From contig NC_048539.1 in the NCBI RefSeq assembly GCF_902806685.2, forward strand, positions 9,002,501-9,066,500: DNA of 64,000 bases, written 5' to 3'. Positions 26,047 through 38,794 of the stretch are shown here, in pieces. Under the pieces are notes generated by a model that did not search any database, was not told the origin of the DNA, and saw nothing but the letters and a program-made list of their open reading frames with translations. This DNA is from Maniola hyperantus (taxonomy: Eukaryota; Arthropoda; Insecta; Lepidoptera; Nymphalidae). The position numbers and the translations under genes are program-made. The stretch's first letter is position 1. Each line of letters opens with the position of its first letter.

Positions 26047-26289
26047 ACCTCTAACTTTTCGAAGTTATGTGCGTTTTAAGAAATAAAATATCACTCGTTT
26101 AGGTGAAGCAAAACATCGTAAGGAAACCTGCATGCCTGAGAGTTCTCCATAATGTTCTCAAAAATGTGTGAAGTGTGCCAATCCGCACTTGGCCAGCGTG
26201 GTGGACGTTGGCCTAACCCTTCTCATACTAAGAGGAGTCCCGTGCTCTGTAGTGAGCCGGCTATGGGTTGATCATTATGATGATGATGT
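26047..26289 (+). mobile_element. SINE fragment with ATGATG tail
   Basis: 5'-truncated copy of the family at 21852 that lacks the tRNA-like head. It includes GCCTGAGAGTTCTCCATAAT and ends in ATGATGATGATG. Confidence 0.7.
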
Positions 26290-26549
26290 TGCTTTATTAA
26301 TCGTAATTTGGAACAAATATTATATCAATTGGTAAATACAGAATAAGATATCTCATGTACCTAATAACACGACACGCTTATTATAGCCGCCTCTCATTGC
26401 TTAATGTATTCATTTTGCATGTTGTCTGAGTATGCTAAATTTTACTTCCTGAACGTTTCGACTACTTTGTCCAGTCAAACTTAATTATTATGAACATTTT
26501 TTACTGCTTTGATTTTTACTGAACAAATAATATACCTACAAATCTGTTT

Positions 26550-27053
26550 TTAGGGTTCCTTACCTCAAAAGAAAAAATGGAACCCCTAAAGGATCACTTC
26601 GTTTTCTATCTGTCTGTCGTGTCTGTCATGAAACCTATAGGGTACTTCCTGTTGAAGTGAGTTGCAAAAGAAACATGAAATTTAACAGGTAGGAAGGTCT
26701 TATAGCACACGTAAGAGGAAAATCCGAAAACCTTAAATTTGTGGCTATACTTATCACAAAAAAAAATTAAAATGTGTTCATAAACAAATAATTAGTGTTT
26801 TTAACTTTTAAATTAAGAGTAAGGCTGACCATACATAAATGTAAAAGCCTGTTAATAAAATATTTATAAAATTAAGAGTACTATACCAATTGGGGGTATT
26901 TTATGAAAGGGATTTACCTGCACATTCTAAAACAGATTTTCATTTATTTTTATGCATAATAGTTTTGAATATTCGTTCAAAATGTCGAAAAAATACGACT
27001 GTAGTACGGAACTCTCGGTGCGCGAGTCTGACTCGCGCTTGGCCGGTTTTTTC
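26550..27053. mobile_element. MITE-like element with AAACCGG end, partial
   Basis: Matches the right half of 1399-1946, from AGGGTTCCTTACC to GCGCTTGGCCGGTTTTTT. The left terminal part is absent. Confidence 0.6.
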
Positions 27054-28590
27054 TTCTTAACCTATACAGTGCTATAATATTTAAAACGCTTAATGTAGTT
27101 CAAAACAATTTAAAACCTTTTAATGATCATTCTGCAATAAAAAAACCTATATATATTTTTTAAATCATTACCACTTATTAAAACATGAAACAGCTACCGG
27201 GTTTTGTGTTATAGTAGATAATCTTATTTACTTTCTGATTTTTAAAATGAATATTAAATAAATATAAAAATAATAATTAGTCAACAAATTGTAATCATTC
27301 GCAACTAACGAGTGCTTTCTTTAAGATTTTTGGTGAGATTTCATGCATTAAATAGGTATTTATTAAAATAATTCTGTATGTCGGTAGGTCAAACTTTGCA
27401 TCTACGTATACAGTAGGCACATATTATTCGGTGTAACACTGAAGTCTGAAGACACTATTTTCAGAGTGAACCAATTTTTGTCATTCATGATTTTAAAAGG
27501 CTCTATGTATGTATACTACATTAAATTGAGAGTTGAGTCTTGTCTGTCAATTTTTGATAGCGATTTGCTTCTGTTTAATTTTTTACTTAACCTTATTAAC
27601 TTTCATTATATAATTCTAGCAATTAGTAGTTTATATTATTACAACTACACTCCCATCAAGCTTGTCGTAGCATCATCTTTTTATATCCATTCTTTATTCG
27701 ATCATGTCGAGTCATCAATAATGTGGTAATCGAAAATTATTTTTTTCTGATTCTGATTTGTTGATTTGATGAATGATTATAATCATATCATTATAATATA
27801 TAAATTGTAATTGACTGGTAAAGTGAATTGCAATAGTGTTTGTTTTGAGTTGCGATTGAAAATATTTGCTACTTGATTGTTGAAGATGCTTATTATGTTA
27901 ATATTAAAGACTTTTCAGTTAGGTACATATTCAGTTATTTTTTTAGCCTCGCATATTGATCGATCATAATTCGCATATGAATGAAAATGTATATTTAATC
28001 ATTATAGTTTCTTAGCAATGTCATTTTATTTAAACCACTACAACCAAAACATTGCATGAGACATTTATAAAATCATATTTTTTAAAAGCAGGTTTGTGTT
28101 TTTAAACAGTGAAGAATCCAATTAAATTAATCGAATCAATATTTTTTGTATAACCCGCCCAAAGCATTCAACGTGTACAATATGAAATTAAAACATATTT
28201 TCAGGTACTAACTTTTTAATGTAAGTACAACAAAGTATGTAAGTGGCAAGTAGGTATAAATACTTACCATTAACATAACATTTATCACGGAAGCTTTTTA
28301 AGAAGCCGTAGAAGTAAGCAATGAGGCTTTTTTGTTTAATTTATAAAATACTTGGAACAGCAGTGGTCCATGTAAAGCTATAGGTAAGTACGCGATATTC
28401 TGTGAATTGGTGATTTCCGATTGACAACCATTAACAACATTATATTAAATTTCTTTAATAATCAACTAAGTACTGCATGATTAACAAAGTATACTATGCA
28501 AAACATAGTCGTAATATTTAAGCATAGATATAGCCTAATGTTGAAATCCGTACTTATTTTTTTTTAAATATATTTTTTGCTAATTATTTA
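27054..28590. other. Intergenic, no gene seen
   Basis: Very AT-rich. The 27466-27729 frame is low-complexity and unsupported. Confidence 0.45.
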
Positions 28591-28786
28591 TCTCTATACA
28601 TAAAAATAAATCGCTGAATGTGTTGCTGATCGCAAATCTCGAGAACAGCTGAACCGATTTCGCTAATTTTTTTATAATATTCCTTGAAGTACGGGGATGG
28701 TTCTTACGGAGAGAAAAATTAAAAAAATTGCCTGAAAAAGAATGGACTGTTAGGCGAGGCGGTACGAACTTCGCCGGGGCAGCTAG
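28591..28786 (+). mobile_element. Helitron-like non-autonomous element (family A)
   Basis: Starts TCTCTATA after an A and ends GGGGCAGCTAG before a T, the A^T insertion pattern of Helitrons. Its sequence closely matches 12464-12646. Confidence 0.75.
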
Positions 28787-29689
28787 TGTTCTATAAAATC
28801 TTAAAATAAACCTTGGATGAAATAAACTCATTCTGTATTATGACAGTTAATGTATATTTGACATTTTAACCAACAGTTGATAAAATAAATCTTCTCTCTA
28901 CTTTACTTTAGGTAGACAAATAATTATATCACGGGCATGAAAATGCAGGTGGTGGACTATAGATTTATTTCAAACTCATTCCATAATTCAATAGATAGGT
29001 GCCTGCTGTATACTATAATTTTTAGAATATTTTGTATTATATAACGTTGACAATCTATGATATAATAAACATAGTAAAATTGCACGTCACCCAGTAAATG
29101 ATCTAAAGTAAGACGCAGAAAATACCGTGTCAGGTTCGTGCAAGTCACAAGTGAAACTTAAAAACTTATGAAAACCTTCATACACACTACCGTATCCAAT
29201 TTCAAGTTGATGTTGTACACAAGGGAATAACAGTGATTAAACACTTTAAAGAGTGAAGGTAGGTTCACACGAAACAAGAGCAAACCGGATCCAAATCGGG
29301 GGAGCGTTTTCTGTAACTGGAGCGGCCGGCCGGCTCGAATATCGCCCCTTATGTCGATAATAAGATTTTCTTTAACACCGCAATACCGCAGTTTCTCTTT
29401 TTTGCGAGTGCACCTGCGATGTAGGACAATCTTGGCTTATTTCGACACAGCATCGTGATTGATGCTTATCAAGCAAATCATATTTTAAAGCATTTTGACG
29501 CGTTTTCCGCTCGCAGTAATTTATTTCAGTGTCTATCTCTGTTTTATATCTTTTAGATAAAAGAAAGTAACTGACATGAGTTTTAAAACTAAGAAATATT
29601 ATTTTTAACAGTAACATAAGTACTATAATAACATATTATGAATCCATGTTTTCATGCTTTGCATAGTAAAAATATTTTATTAATAAACT
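28787..29689. other. Intergenic, no gene seen
   Basis: AT-rich with a short GC-rich patch at 29280-29345 (GGAGCGGCCGGCCGGCTC). No gene supported. Confidence 0.4.
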
Positions 29690-29912
29690 AGCTGATTACC
29701 TGATGATTAAACCCGAGCCTTCGTCCACGTGGATATAGGTTTTTAAAATCTCTTTGATTTTCTGAAATAAAAAGGAGCCAATGTCACTCCAGCTCTCCAG
29801 GTGTTTAACTATATCCAGCAAAAAAAATCACACCGATTCGTTGCTCAGTTGTGACGTGACTGAAGGACAAGCTGACAAACAAACACTAAACTTTCGCATT
29901 TATAATATGGGT
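29690..29912 (-). mobile_element. Helitron-like family B copy
   Basis: Begins ACTAGCTGATTACCTG and runs through CCTTCGTCCACGTGGAT to CATTTATAATATGGG. Confidence 0.6.
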
Positions 29913-30678
29913 AGTAATAGGATTAGAGGAAAAATTTAAGTAGTAGAAATCTAATACTAACCAAGCATATTAAAATTCATGAGTAAATAAAAGACAAGTC
30001 TTTCAAGCACATGTTTCTTTATTTATATATATTGGGACACGTAATCTAGTTAACAGAACATAAATATCAAAAGGATATTTCTCCACTAGCAGTAGGTACG
30101 GTATTCATTTATGTAGATACATACACGGGAGCGTAGTCATTGAATGCCAGCAGACAAGCCGCTAGCCGCGTGGGAAACTCGACCAGTAATACTGTTAAAC
30201 GTACTCAACCATATTTTACGTCAGATTCGACGCACTCCACTAACCGAATGAACGCGTAAGTAATCTACTTCTATTAGCTACGAATGGATTGTAAATCCTT
30301 GCGAAGACATCGCTTTAGGGCCTGAGGCCTATCTATGGACAAATAACATACAAAGTTCATAATGCTAATTAAAACCCCTACCGAATATTCAAATCCTCAC
30401 ATATCTCGCGTTGGATTCACTTTGCACTTCTGTGTAGATATTTGTTTGAAATAGGAACAACTTTTGAGATTTAAATATCGATTTTTCACCTATACATATT
30501 TACTTTTATATTTTTAAATAAGCTTTATCTATTCTATTATTATTATTAAAGAGTATTGTACTTTGTGTGTAGGAATGTAAAAACTCTTTCACCATTTCAA
30601 AGGCACTCACTCTATTCCAGAAGGACAAGGAAAGAAGGCGAAGTCAGGGCCGCTACATAATAATTATTATAATTAGTA

Positions 30679-30898
30679 AACTAGAAGATGTCCACAACTT
30701 CGTCCACGTGGATTTGGTTTTTTAAAAACCCCCTGGGAACTCTTTGATTTTCTGGGATCAAAAATGTCATTTTCCGCGACGCAAGCTATATTTGTACCAA
30801 ATTTCATCAAAATCCGTTAAACAAATGGGCCATGAAAAGCTAACAGACAGACAGATGGACAAGCAGACACATTATCGCATTTATAATATTAGTATGGA
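30679..30898 (-). mobile_element. Helitron-like family B copy
   Basis: Begins ACTAGAAGATGTCCACAAC and ends TTTATAATATTAGTATGG. It includes a GACAGACAGA run. Confidence 0.6.
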
Positions 30899-31799
30899 TA
30901 TTAATATGGGTTATAAATGGCAATTTTAGAACAATACTATAGAAGTACGAACGACTTTTACTCTAAGCTGTGTCACTAACAAAATCAAGTCGATTGAAAA
31001 AGTTCATAAGAAATGCATTTGGTTCCATTTAGAATGTTATTTGAAGTGTTCCCGTTCTCGATTTTTCTTGATTATATGTTTATTGTACCTACTATGTTGA
31101 AAACGAAGGCAACTACGCAATTTCACTTTTACTGTTATTGAACTTAAAGTCGTAAGAATTTGACATCGAATTGTATGTTAACACGTGTACGAGAGAGATC
31201 AAAGTTTGGCACGCAAACGATCTTCTTCACTAGAATGTCAGAGGTGAGCAAGTGAACCGACTGCGGCCGAGTTCGAGTGACGTGATGATCGTTCTGATAT
31301 GCGCCAGCGTTTTTTTTGCTCCACGAATTGCGCGTGTTTCATGGATCGATCAACTAATGTCTTTAATTTATTCGATTTCATTTTTAGAAATGCATCAAAA
31401 ATGATATCATGTTTAATAGTTACAAAATTATTCACCCAGAACTAAGACCTTGCGGTATTCCGTAATTCCCATAAGATAGTTTTAACTATTAAGTAGGTAT
31501 ATTGTTATAGTTAACTTTTAAAACGCAAAAAGAGCTTAAGGCTAAAGGCATCAATTTACATATTATGTTTAAAATTTGAAATAATAACGTTCAGTAATTC
31601 AGAAGTTATAAGGCTCTGGCAAACGAACAGATGGACGTGTGCAATTTCACTCAAGTAGACTCAGAGACTTCACTTCGCTCGTTCAATAATTACCACTGCA
31701 CTGGTAAAATCTATATTTCTCGCAGTCGCAATAGGTGTTTAATAACTCAAATAAGAACGGGTATTGGTGGACTACGCATTACATAAATTACAATGACAA

Positions 31800-32040
31800 C
31801 TGAAAATTTACTTGCCTTGCCAATCACGCGCTTCGTGGTGCACCTGCGCGTGCACTTCGTCGTCTCGTTTTCGAAAACGAACAGTCTCAAGTCGGTGCAA
31901 GACATGTCTATGTAAGAGCGCCAATTAAAACCGTAGCATTGTCGTCGAGCTCATATCGCTTTAGGAAATCGCCGTCCGCCGCGAGTCCACGACCGTGCGC
32001 AGGCGACGCTATCGCTTCCATCGAGATTATACCATTAATT
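31800..32040. promoter_or_regulatory. GC-richer block, possible regulatory sequence
   Basis: CpG-richer than its surroundings. It contains TCTATGTAAGAG near 31906-31917, a possible splice donor on the plus strand, and AGTCGGTGC upstream. No open frame or repeat identity seen. Alternative first exon for the downstream gene is one possibility. Confidence 0.2.
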
Positions 32041-32954
32041 GTAGCTTATTTTTGCAGTAAATAAATACAATACAATTTGTAGACATCATTCGATCACCGG
32101 AGAAGATAAATTGGAGCACTGTAGTTCTTATTGAGGTCATTTGGCTCCATGTTAATTAAGATAACGAGATATACCTAGCACTCCTAAATTACCAATAGTT
32201 AGTCAAGTATTTTGTTTATAGTGTGATTGCAAGATAACTTATTACAGGCCAACTTGTTAGAGTTATAGTTAAATTCACGCTCAAGATTCTCTAGAATCAT
32301 GTTACTTGTTTACGGCTTCGATTACGATTGGGAACACACATAAAGCGATACAGCGGAGTAGATTTATGTTTCATAAAGGTATCTACAAATACATATTTTT
32401 TGGCATATATTTACCTACCTACCTAGTAATAAAAAATAACTATTCAATAGTCTACATATAAGCATTACACATTCTACAGATAATAAATACCTAACCCTTC
32501 CATAAATATAGGAAAGTTTAGGGAAGTAGGTACAGATTATAGATACCTAGGTATTTTGTGCTAAATCTTTATCCATTCATTTTTAGGTGTGTATAGGTAC
32601 CTACCTATAATGTAATTGTGTAAATTATATATAAGAATATTCAGTGTTAAAGTGGACCAAAGAAAATTGCTTTTGTGATGCTGTTTTTTGTTCGACTAAT
32701 GTCAGGTCGAGTTGCATGACTAAAGTTAAGTTACGGTTACCGTTAAATTTTGACCAAGTTAAGAAAGATAAGTCAGGATTTGTTAATTATGGACCAAAAT
32801 ATTGTCCCTACCTTTAGACTTATAGTGGCGCTGTGTAGTGTGTATACTAACTTGTACAACCTACTTTGCTTTTTATTGGTGATCAAAGTTTAATGCTAAC
32901 CGTAACGTGACTTTAACCGGCTGTCATGCCACTTTATCTGTGGCGCGATTGCGG
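32041..32954. other. Intergenic with dense TACCTA/TAGGTA hexamers
   Basis: TACCTACCTACCTAG (about 32413), TAGGTACCTACCTAT (about 32594) and similar runs cluster at 32400-32620. No gene supported. Confidence 0.45.
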
Positions 32955-33112
32955 GAGAATGACAACTACACTGTCACGATCGGACCCTCGCCCACTATTG
33001 GCTACAATGCATTGTTGCAACAAGAATCGCACAAGTTCAGCCAATCACAACAATTGAGATTGTAATAATGATTGATGCAGGTTTTAAGCAATACGCCCTA
33101 CTGAATGTCAAA
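32955..33112. mobile_element. MITE copy, inverse of 14540-14775
   Basis: Contains GGCTACAATGCATTGTTGCA and CAACAATTGAGATTGTAA in the opposite orientation to the first copy. Ends are diverged. Confidence 0.55.
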
Positions 33113-33635
33113 CCCTAGGGTCAAACCAAAATGTCTGGTTTTTTGCATCGGATAAAGGTCAAGTGGAAGGAAATAGTTTAGCGCAGAGTAGAGGTAGACA
33201 TTTGGCTTATGTTGCTCTTTGTTCTTGTTTTAAATATTGAAGTTCAGCATCTCTATCTTCGTACAGATGATTACCTCCGTGATATATAGCCTCGTGTTTC
33301 TAAACGTAATGTGAAGGATATCTATAAAAAAGTTAGCCCAGGCTTCATTTTAAGTAGGTACCTAATAGAAAATGAATGGTCTATGGTATTGTTTGATTCG
33401 CTTTTTCATTGAGGCAAAATACACCAACTAAAATTACTTAACTGTTTTGTATTCGTGACAAAAATAAAATTTTAATAATAATAATTATAGTTACAAACTT
33501 TATGTTGTATTAACTTACCACTTATTAGCAATTAATATTTTGTTAAAATTTGAGTATTAATTATAGTAACCGTTACAATACAGTAACACAATCAATTCGA
33601 TTGTAGCCAAACAAAACGATTTGTAATATTTATTT

Positions 33636-33803
33636 ACAGGGTCACGAGGCTGCGACACTGCCATTTTCCTAACTTCGGGCTAGTATTGAAAATTTCTGGA
33701 TAATAAAACCCAATAGGTACCTATTTTTGACTCGAACCAGGAATCTAACCGGACCTACCCTTTACAGTCGAACAAGCTAAACACTAGACCAACGAGGCAG
33801 TTA
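33636..33803 (-). mobile_element. tRNA-derived SINE, second type
   Basis: The minus strand starts with a tRNA-like head, CTGCCTCGTTGGTCTAGTG (box A), then a box-B-like GGTTAGATTCCTGGTTC. The body extends to about 33636. It differs from the other two SINE families in the window. Confidence 0.6.
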
Positions 33804-34405
33804 TAAAGTTTATTATACATGGGCTCAATGATCCCATTTTATTTATCATACCTTAGTAGGTACTTCTTACAATATGAGCTTTATCTACCAAATATAAACA
33901 CTATGTCACGCAAAACATTAATAAAATTCATAAAAATAATTCTAAAAAGCATTTTAAAATAATATATAGATTATAGATACCTTACCTAGGTTATAAAAAG
34001 AATTAAAATAAATTAACATAATATTATTTTAAAGATCTTTGTTAAGAATCCGTTTCATAATATAGCTATAATTAGCGCTGCTAAAATCGTAAAATGTAAA
34101 CGAGGGTTATAATGATTATGATGATATTTTCATCGATTGTGGCATAACGATTGTGTCGTGATCCAATTGCTTGTGTCGGAGGAGTGCGGCGCGGGCGCAC
34201 GGTGCGAGTGGCGCAACGAGCCTCGCTCGTTAACCCACATCACAGTATACAAATTATTACACATAGTGTGGACGTTGCCTCCTGTGATATACCTTCCTTG
34301 CCTGAGTGTTACTACATAAAGTTATTATAAAGCCCTAAAAAGTGTACTCAGAAAGAACTCAAAAACTTCTTTACTTGCCATCCTTTCTTAGTGCTTAGGT
34401 ATCCA
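33804..34405. other. Intergenic, no gene seen
   Basis: AT-rich to 34130, then a short GC-rich patch at 34170-34225 containing GTGCGGCGCGGGCGCACGGT. No gene supported. Confidence 0.35.
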
Positions 34406-34552
34406 CGACAGGTTGAGATGGCAATCGGGGTATGAGGCGGGAAGATGCCCCGCGCACCCGCACGTCACCCGAGCTCGCCCGCACCTGGGTAGTACGGGAG
34501 CTGTGCGGGTGTGCGAGTCGTTCCCTCCCCGATTGCCATTTCAAACTGTCGC
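34406..34552. mobile_element. GC-rich MITE
   Basis: The left end CGACAGGTTGAGATGGCAAT pairs with the reverse complement of the right end, CGACAGTTTGAAATGGCAAT. The interior is rich in CCCGCAC and GTGCGGGTGTGCG. Copies lie at 53253-53382 and 53632-53764. Confidence 0.75.
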
Positions 34553-34599
34553 GTACTATACACAGAGATCATTATCTACAAGACTAAAACCATCTCGAG

Positions 34600-34775
34600 T
34601 ATACCATGAGTTGGAGTCTTATATTAATTAAATGGTTTGATTTCCGGCGCGGGCAGGTTGAGAATTTTTTAATTTCTAAACTGTATCTGGTCTTTTCTGG
34701 TGGGAGAATTCGGCCGTGGCTGCTGACTGTACTGCTGGTACGAGTGCCGTTAAGCGGATATAATGGGCTACTTTT
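34600..34775. repeat. Dispersed repeat fragment, inverse of 54060-54190
   Basis: Carries GGTGGGAGAATTCGGCCGTGG and nearby blocks that match the reverse complement of the 54 kb repeat. It has frames on both strands, neither protein-like. Confidence 0.45.
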
Positions 34776-34804
34776 GGTCCTGGAAAGAGTTCCCATAGAT
34801 TTTT

Positions 34805-34975
34805 CAAAAACCTCTTAATCTATTTATCTATATACTATCTATTTATTTCATTATCTTGCATCCTGGAGACGGATATATGTTACTTTTATCCCGAAAAATA
34901 AAAGGGTACCCACGGAATTTCTAAAACCTAAATCAACGCGAACGATTTCGCGGGCATATCATATTATAGTAATAA
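34805..34975 (+). repeat. Helitron-like family B fragment
   Basis: Contains CATCCTGGAGACGGATAT and ends AATCAACGCGAACGATTTCG followed by CGGGCAT. Ends diverged. Confidence 0.45.
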
Positions 34976-35599
34976 AATATACTTGGTCCAGTCGTGATAA
35001 GCTGAATAGATACTTTCTTTGCTATATAAAAACACCACATAAATTATTGTTAAATCACTAAAACATTACACATCTCTGAAACTAACGTTATTCAAGTTGT
35101 TAACTCGCCTATTACGTACACAGTCTTAACTCATCAAAGTAATAACGCAACGTACCTACACTATTAAGTTTTAAATACTTTTGTGTCGCAATGACGTAAA
35201 GTATTGATTAAATTTTGAATTTTACGACCCTCAGTCTTATGTTACTGGCCAAAGTAAATAGTCTAATTTATGATCTTCACTCCTCAGTACATGAAATTTA
35301 TATCACCTACTATGTAACACTCTAAGCGGATAACAAAAATATATTATGTAGGTACTATTACTAGTAAATTGAAATTCTGCAACACTAGTGATAATATAAT
35401 TAATCGTGGATAATAATTTCATATAGTAAAGAGCAGGAGGTCAAATGATAAATAATAACATATTCCTTCGGAGCCTATGTTATTTAAATACATAAACATA
35501 ATTTGTGTTAAATTGAAATATTATGTAAACTTACATAAAAGTTATATTTTTGGATTATAAGTTGCTTTACTTAGCAACTCATAATCCAACTTTTTAAAT
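34976..35599. other. Intergenic, no gene seen
   Basis: AT-rich. ATAAGTTGCTTTACTTAGCAACTCATAAT near 35558-35590 is partly self-complementary. No gene supported. Confidence 0.4.
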
Positions 35600-35790
35600 A
35601 TATATTTTTATTCCGATACGAGCTGGCCCTTGACTGCAACCTCACCTGGTGGTAACTTCTCAGTGATGATGCATCCTAAAATGGAAGTGGGTTAACTTGG
35701 AAGGGGTATGGCAGTTTCATTAAACCCATTACCCTGATTGGTTTCTACATGGCATCGTACCGGAACGCTAAATCACATGGAGACATGCCT
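35600..35790. repeat. Dispersed repeat fragment, same family as 231-415
   Basis: Shares CCTTGACTGCAACCTCACCT, GGTGGTAACTTC and GGAAGGGGTATGGCAGTTT with the first copy. Confidence 0.6.
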
Positions 35791-35863
35791 ATATAATACA
35801 TACATATAACTAATTTACGTCTTATTTCTAACACTTTGATTTCCTATATTTATGTAGGTATAT

Positions 35864-36094
35864 TTATTTATTCTTGTGCTGTCTCGATAACCTAGTCTGT
35901 TTGGCATTTTTGCAAAGGCTTGCCACTTGCTTCCATAGATGTTCCCAGCAGTTCTGGACCATGAGGCGCCTTGCCATTGCTCGAATATTATCAACCCATT
36001 TTTGTACAGGTCTACCTCTTTTTCTTTTCAAATATCGCGGGCTAATAAAAAAATATTCTAATATCAATTTTATTTTATTTATGAACTGGAGCAT
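35864..36094 (-). pseudogene. LINE reverse transcriptase C-terminal fragment
   Basis: The minus-strand frame contains LKRKRGRPVQKWVDNIRAMA, the K-x-RGRP-x-x-W-x-D/N signature found at the C-terminus of many insect LINE endonuclease/reverse transcriptase proteins. Only the last 50-60 codons remain, followed by a stop. The open frame's upstream part is unrelated AT-rich sequence. It is a dead 3' fragment. Confidence 0.6.
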
Positions 36095-36202
36095 TTTTGT
36101 TTGTTTATTTAATTAGGGGGTTGATCTACCTTTATGAATGAGTAATGATCGTAAGATCTTGTTTATAGTGTAAGTAGAAAAATTTAAAGTGAATATGATT
36201 AC

Positions 36203-36535
36203 TCATCATCATCACGATCTCCACCACCGCCGGCTCACTATTGAGCAGGGATCCCCTCACAGAATGAATGGGTTTGGCAAAAGTCTACCACGCTGGCCAA
36301 ATGCGGATTGACTGACTTCACACACCTTTAAGAACATTATGAAGCACGGTCGGTATGCAGGTTTACTAACGATGTTTTCCTTCACCGATAAAGCAAGTGA
36401 GATTTAATTGCTTAAACTAAATGCTTCACTACTTACAAAAAGTTAGTGAAAAAGTTAGAAGAGACGTGCGTGCCCGGAATCGAACCACCTGTCTAGTAGG
36501 CCAACGTCTTAAACCACTAGGATATCACAGCTTTG
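36203..36535 (-). mobile_element. Full-length tRNA-derived SINE with ATGATG tail
   Basis: Minus orientation. Near 36515-36535 is the box-A region (GTGATATCCTAGTGGTTTAA on the minus strand), and near 36470-36490 a clear box B, GGTTCGATTCCGGGCAC. The 3' end is (GATGAT)n at 36203-36214. This is the most complete of the four copies. Confidence 0.75.
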
Positions 36536-37126
36536 ATGATTACTGGTAAAGTAAATATTTTTTAATGTATATGTACCTACTTCTTTCTTATAAATATGTG
36601 TATGAGTATAGTTGTATCAGTTAACAGGTGTAATATTATACGTCGTGTTTCGGTTGGCCAGCTTGCTCCAATTCGTCGTGTCGTTTGACATACCTTTCTC
36701 ATTTTACATGTAGCAAAATGGAAACACCGAATCGATAATTTAAAAAAAACAAAAAAAACATTGGGTTATAAAAATTATAACATTGAATAACATTAATTAT
36801 CCTTTCGCCCAATAAATTGATGAAAAACAACGGTGTTTTTTAATCTTCAGCGTAGGTTACATAAGAAGCTTAACACCGAGTGGTTATAAGGAAAAGTCAA
36901 ACGTAAAAAATGTAACGGATGCTTAGATAAGAATTAGAATAACAAACCGCAACTTGTGTTCGCTCCTCTCGAGTCTCAACTCTCAATTCATCTTAATGAA
37001 GAGTCATTGAACAGTAGATACTTAAGTATAACTACCTTATGCCAAATATTTTTTAAAGAAAATAAAGTTAAAAACTAAAACCGGACCGCTTCTTTTTAAA
37101 ATATCACCACAGATTATTAATTACAA
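36536..37126. other. Intergenic, no gene seen
   Basis: AT-rich, no gene or recognised repeat. Confidence 0.4.
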
Positions 37127-37314
37127 GCTGATGCCCGCGATTTTGTCTTTTAGATTTTCTGGGATAAAAAGTAGCCTTTGTAGCTTCAGGGTATTATAAT
37201 AATCTATCTCCATTCGAAATTATAGCCAAATCCGTAGGTTCCAATAGGTTTCGCATGACAGAGTAACAAACACACACGGACACATACAAACTTTCGCATT
37301 TATAATTTTAGTGT
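37127..37314 (-). repeat. Helitron-like family B copy, internally deleted
   Basis: Starts AGCTGATGCCCGCGATTTTG and ends CATTTATAATTTTAGTG. The centre is shorter than in other copies. Confidence 0.5.
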
Positions 37315-38390
37315 GAAGTGATATATATTTTGTCCATCTATAAAATGGAAGTTGTTTGAAATCGAGCTATATCTTGTACACTTTTAATTTCATATCAAAC
37401 TCGATTTTTTCTCCTCTTAAAGTAAGTTTGTAGACATAATTTAGCTTATCATGTCCGCCGTAAATATGCAAGAAACGTTATGCATAAGTTCGGCATCAAA
37501 TCAGTTTGACAATTATGCGGGATCCGATAAACCGAAAACACAAATAACTACTAATACACTCTTCCGTAGTCGAGTAAAAAGAGCTCGACTTTACCGCAGC
37601 AGCGGATTAAGCTCGTCGAAGACCCGGGGTGCCATCATTAAATGAGGCCCCCGTTCCCTGTTATATTTATTTTTCTCACATTTGACTCTCAGAGGAGTTA
37701 ATAAAGGGAATTATTAATTAATAAAGATATACAAGATATTTTATCATTATTTTTAATGTGGGCCTGTAACTACAAACTTACTCTAATTTACTGAACATAT
37801 CTGGCATTTTATCAATGGATGTTCTCAAGGTTTCAATGGATCAATCAATGGATGTTGCCCCCGAGACCTGGGGCCCACACACCGTCCACCCTAAGCCCGC
37901 TACTGCTACAATGAAAGCTACAGCATAGACGGAAAGCGTTCGTGAAACCTAGTCAGTGGCACGCCGCGTGACTCGTTCGCCCTGGTTTTATACAGGCTCT
38001 AAACACAAGAACCGACTTAGGTATTTAATGAAATGTTCAGATGTGGCATTAAGAGAATGTTTTTTAAATCACATTTAATATTGACGCTCAAAGTGCATTT
38101 ATACAAATCTCTAAAGTAAATCGACAAGAACAGTAATACCAACATTGAGATCAGAGGGACATCCCCTCATTTTAAATCTGCCAGTATAGTAATTTCTACT
38201 GTGAATTTCTATAAAGGTTTATGAATTGTGACCATAGATTTAAAAAGTGTCAAGTAGCCTAATAGGCTTTTTTTAAGTTGGTCTTAAATGGTTAATATTT
38301 GTCCCATTATATCAAAAAAATTAACACTATATTTTTTTGCGCCCTAAAAACCGTAAAACTTTAATTTAAAAATATATTTTTCTTAGACAG
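37315..38390. other. Intergenic, no gene seen
   Basis: The 64-codon frame at 37451-37645 has no recognised domain. A GC-richer patch sits at 37855-37910. No gene supported. Confidence 0.35.
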
Positions 38391-38487
38391 GTGAAAACAC
38401 TGTCGGCCATGTTTGGCCGATAGATTATCTGTGCTCTGACGTCATGCATTTGTAAACAACAGCATAACCTCCCAAAGTTTAATAAAC

Positions 38488-38643
38488 ATGACTTCTATAC
38501 TAGTTTACATGAAAAATATAGTAATTATCGTTATTGTATCATCCGAGAATGTAAAAAACGCATCGATAAAGACCACAGGAAAGTTGTGGATTAGAGTGCC
38601 CAGTGAAATAAATATACGTAACACGCGAAGACTTGCTTAAAGG
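38488..38643 (+). pseudogene. THAP-domain-like transposase N-terminal remnant
   Basis: A 51-codon frame holds KLWIRVPSEINIRNTRRLA, resembling the VP-x(n)-R-x-x-W/R-x-A stretch of THAP domains. The preceding frame reads YRYCIIRECKKR, which would supply the first two cysteines, so one small indel separates the halves. THAP domains bind DNA in P-element-type transposases. The remnant is too short to function. A chance resemblance is possible. Confidence 0.35.
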
Positions 38644-38794
38644 GATCCTATCCTATATGACTAACGACTTCAACCCAAATTTATTTTTGCAAAGATCACT
38701 TTGTTGTAAGTCTTACTTAATAACTTATTCAATTTATAAAGAGAAAACGATATTTTTTTACGTTTACTATGAGTTTTTAGAAATATATAAAAAC

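Noticed and set aside
33725..33803. Possible minus-strand tRNA gene
   Set aside because: tRNA-like head of a SINE. The arms do not close into a cloverleaf, and the body continues.
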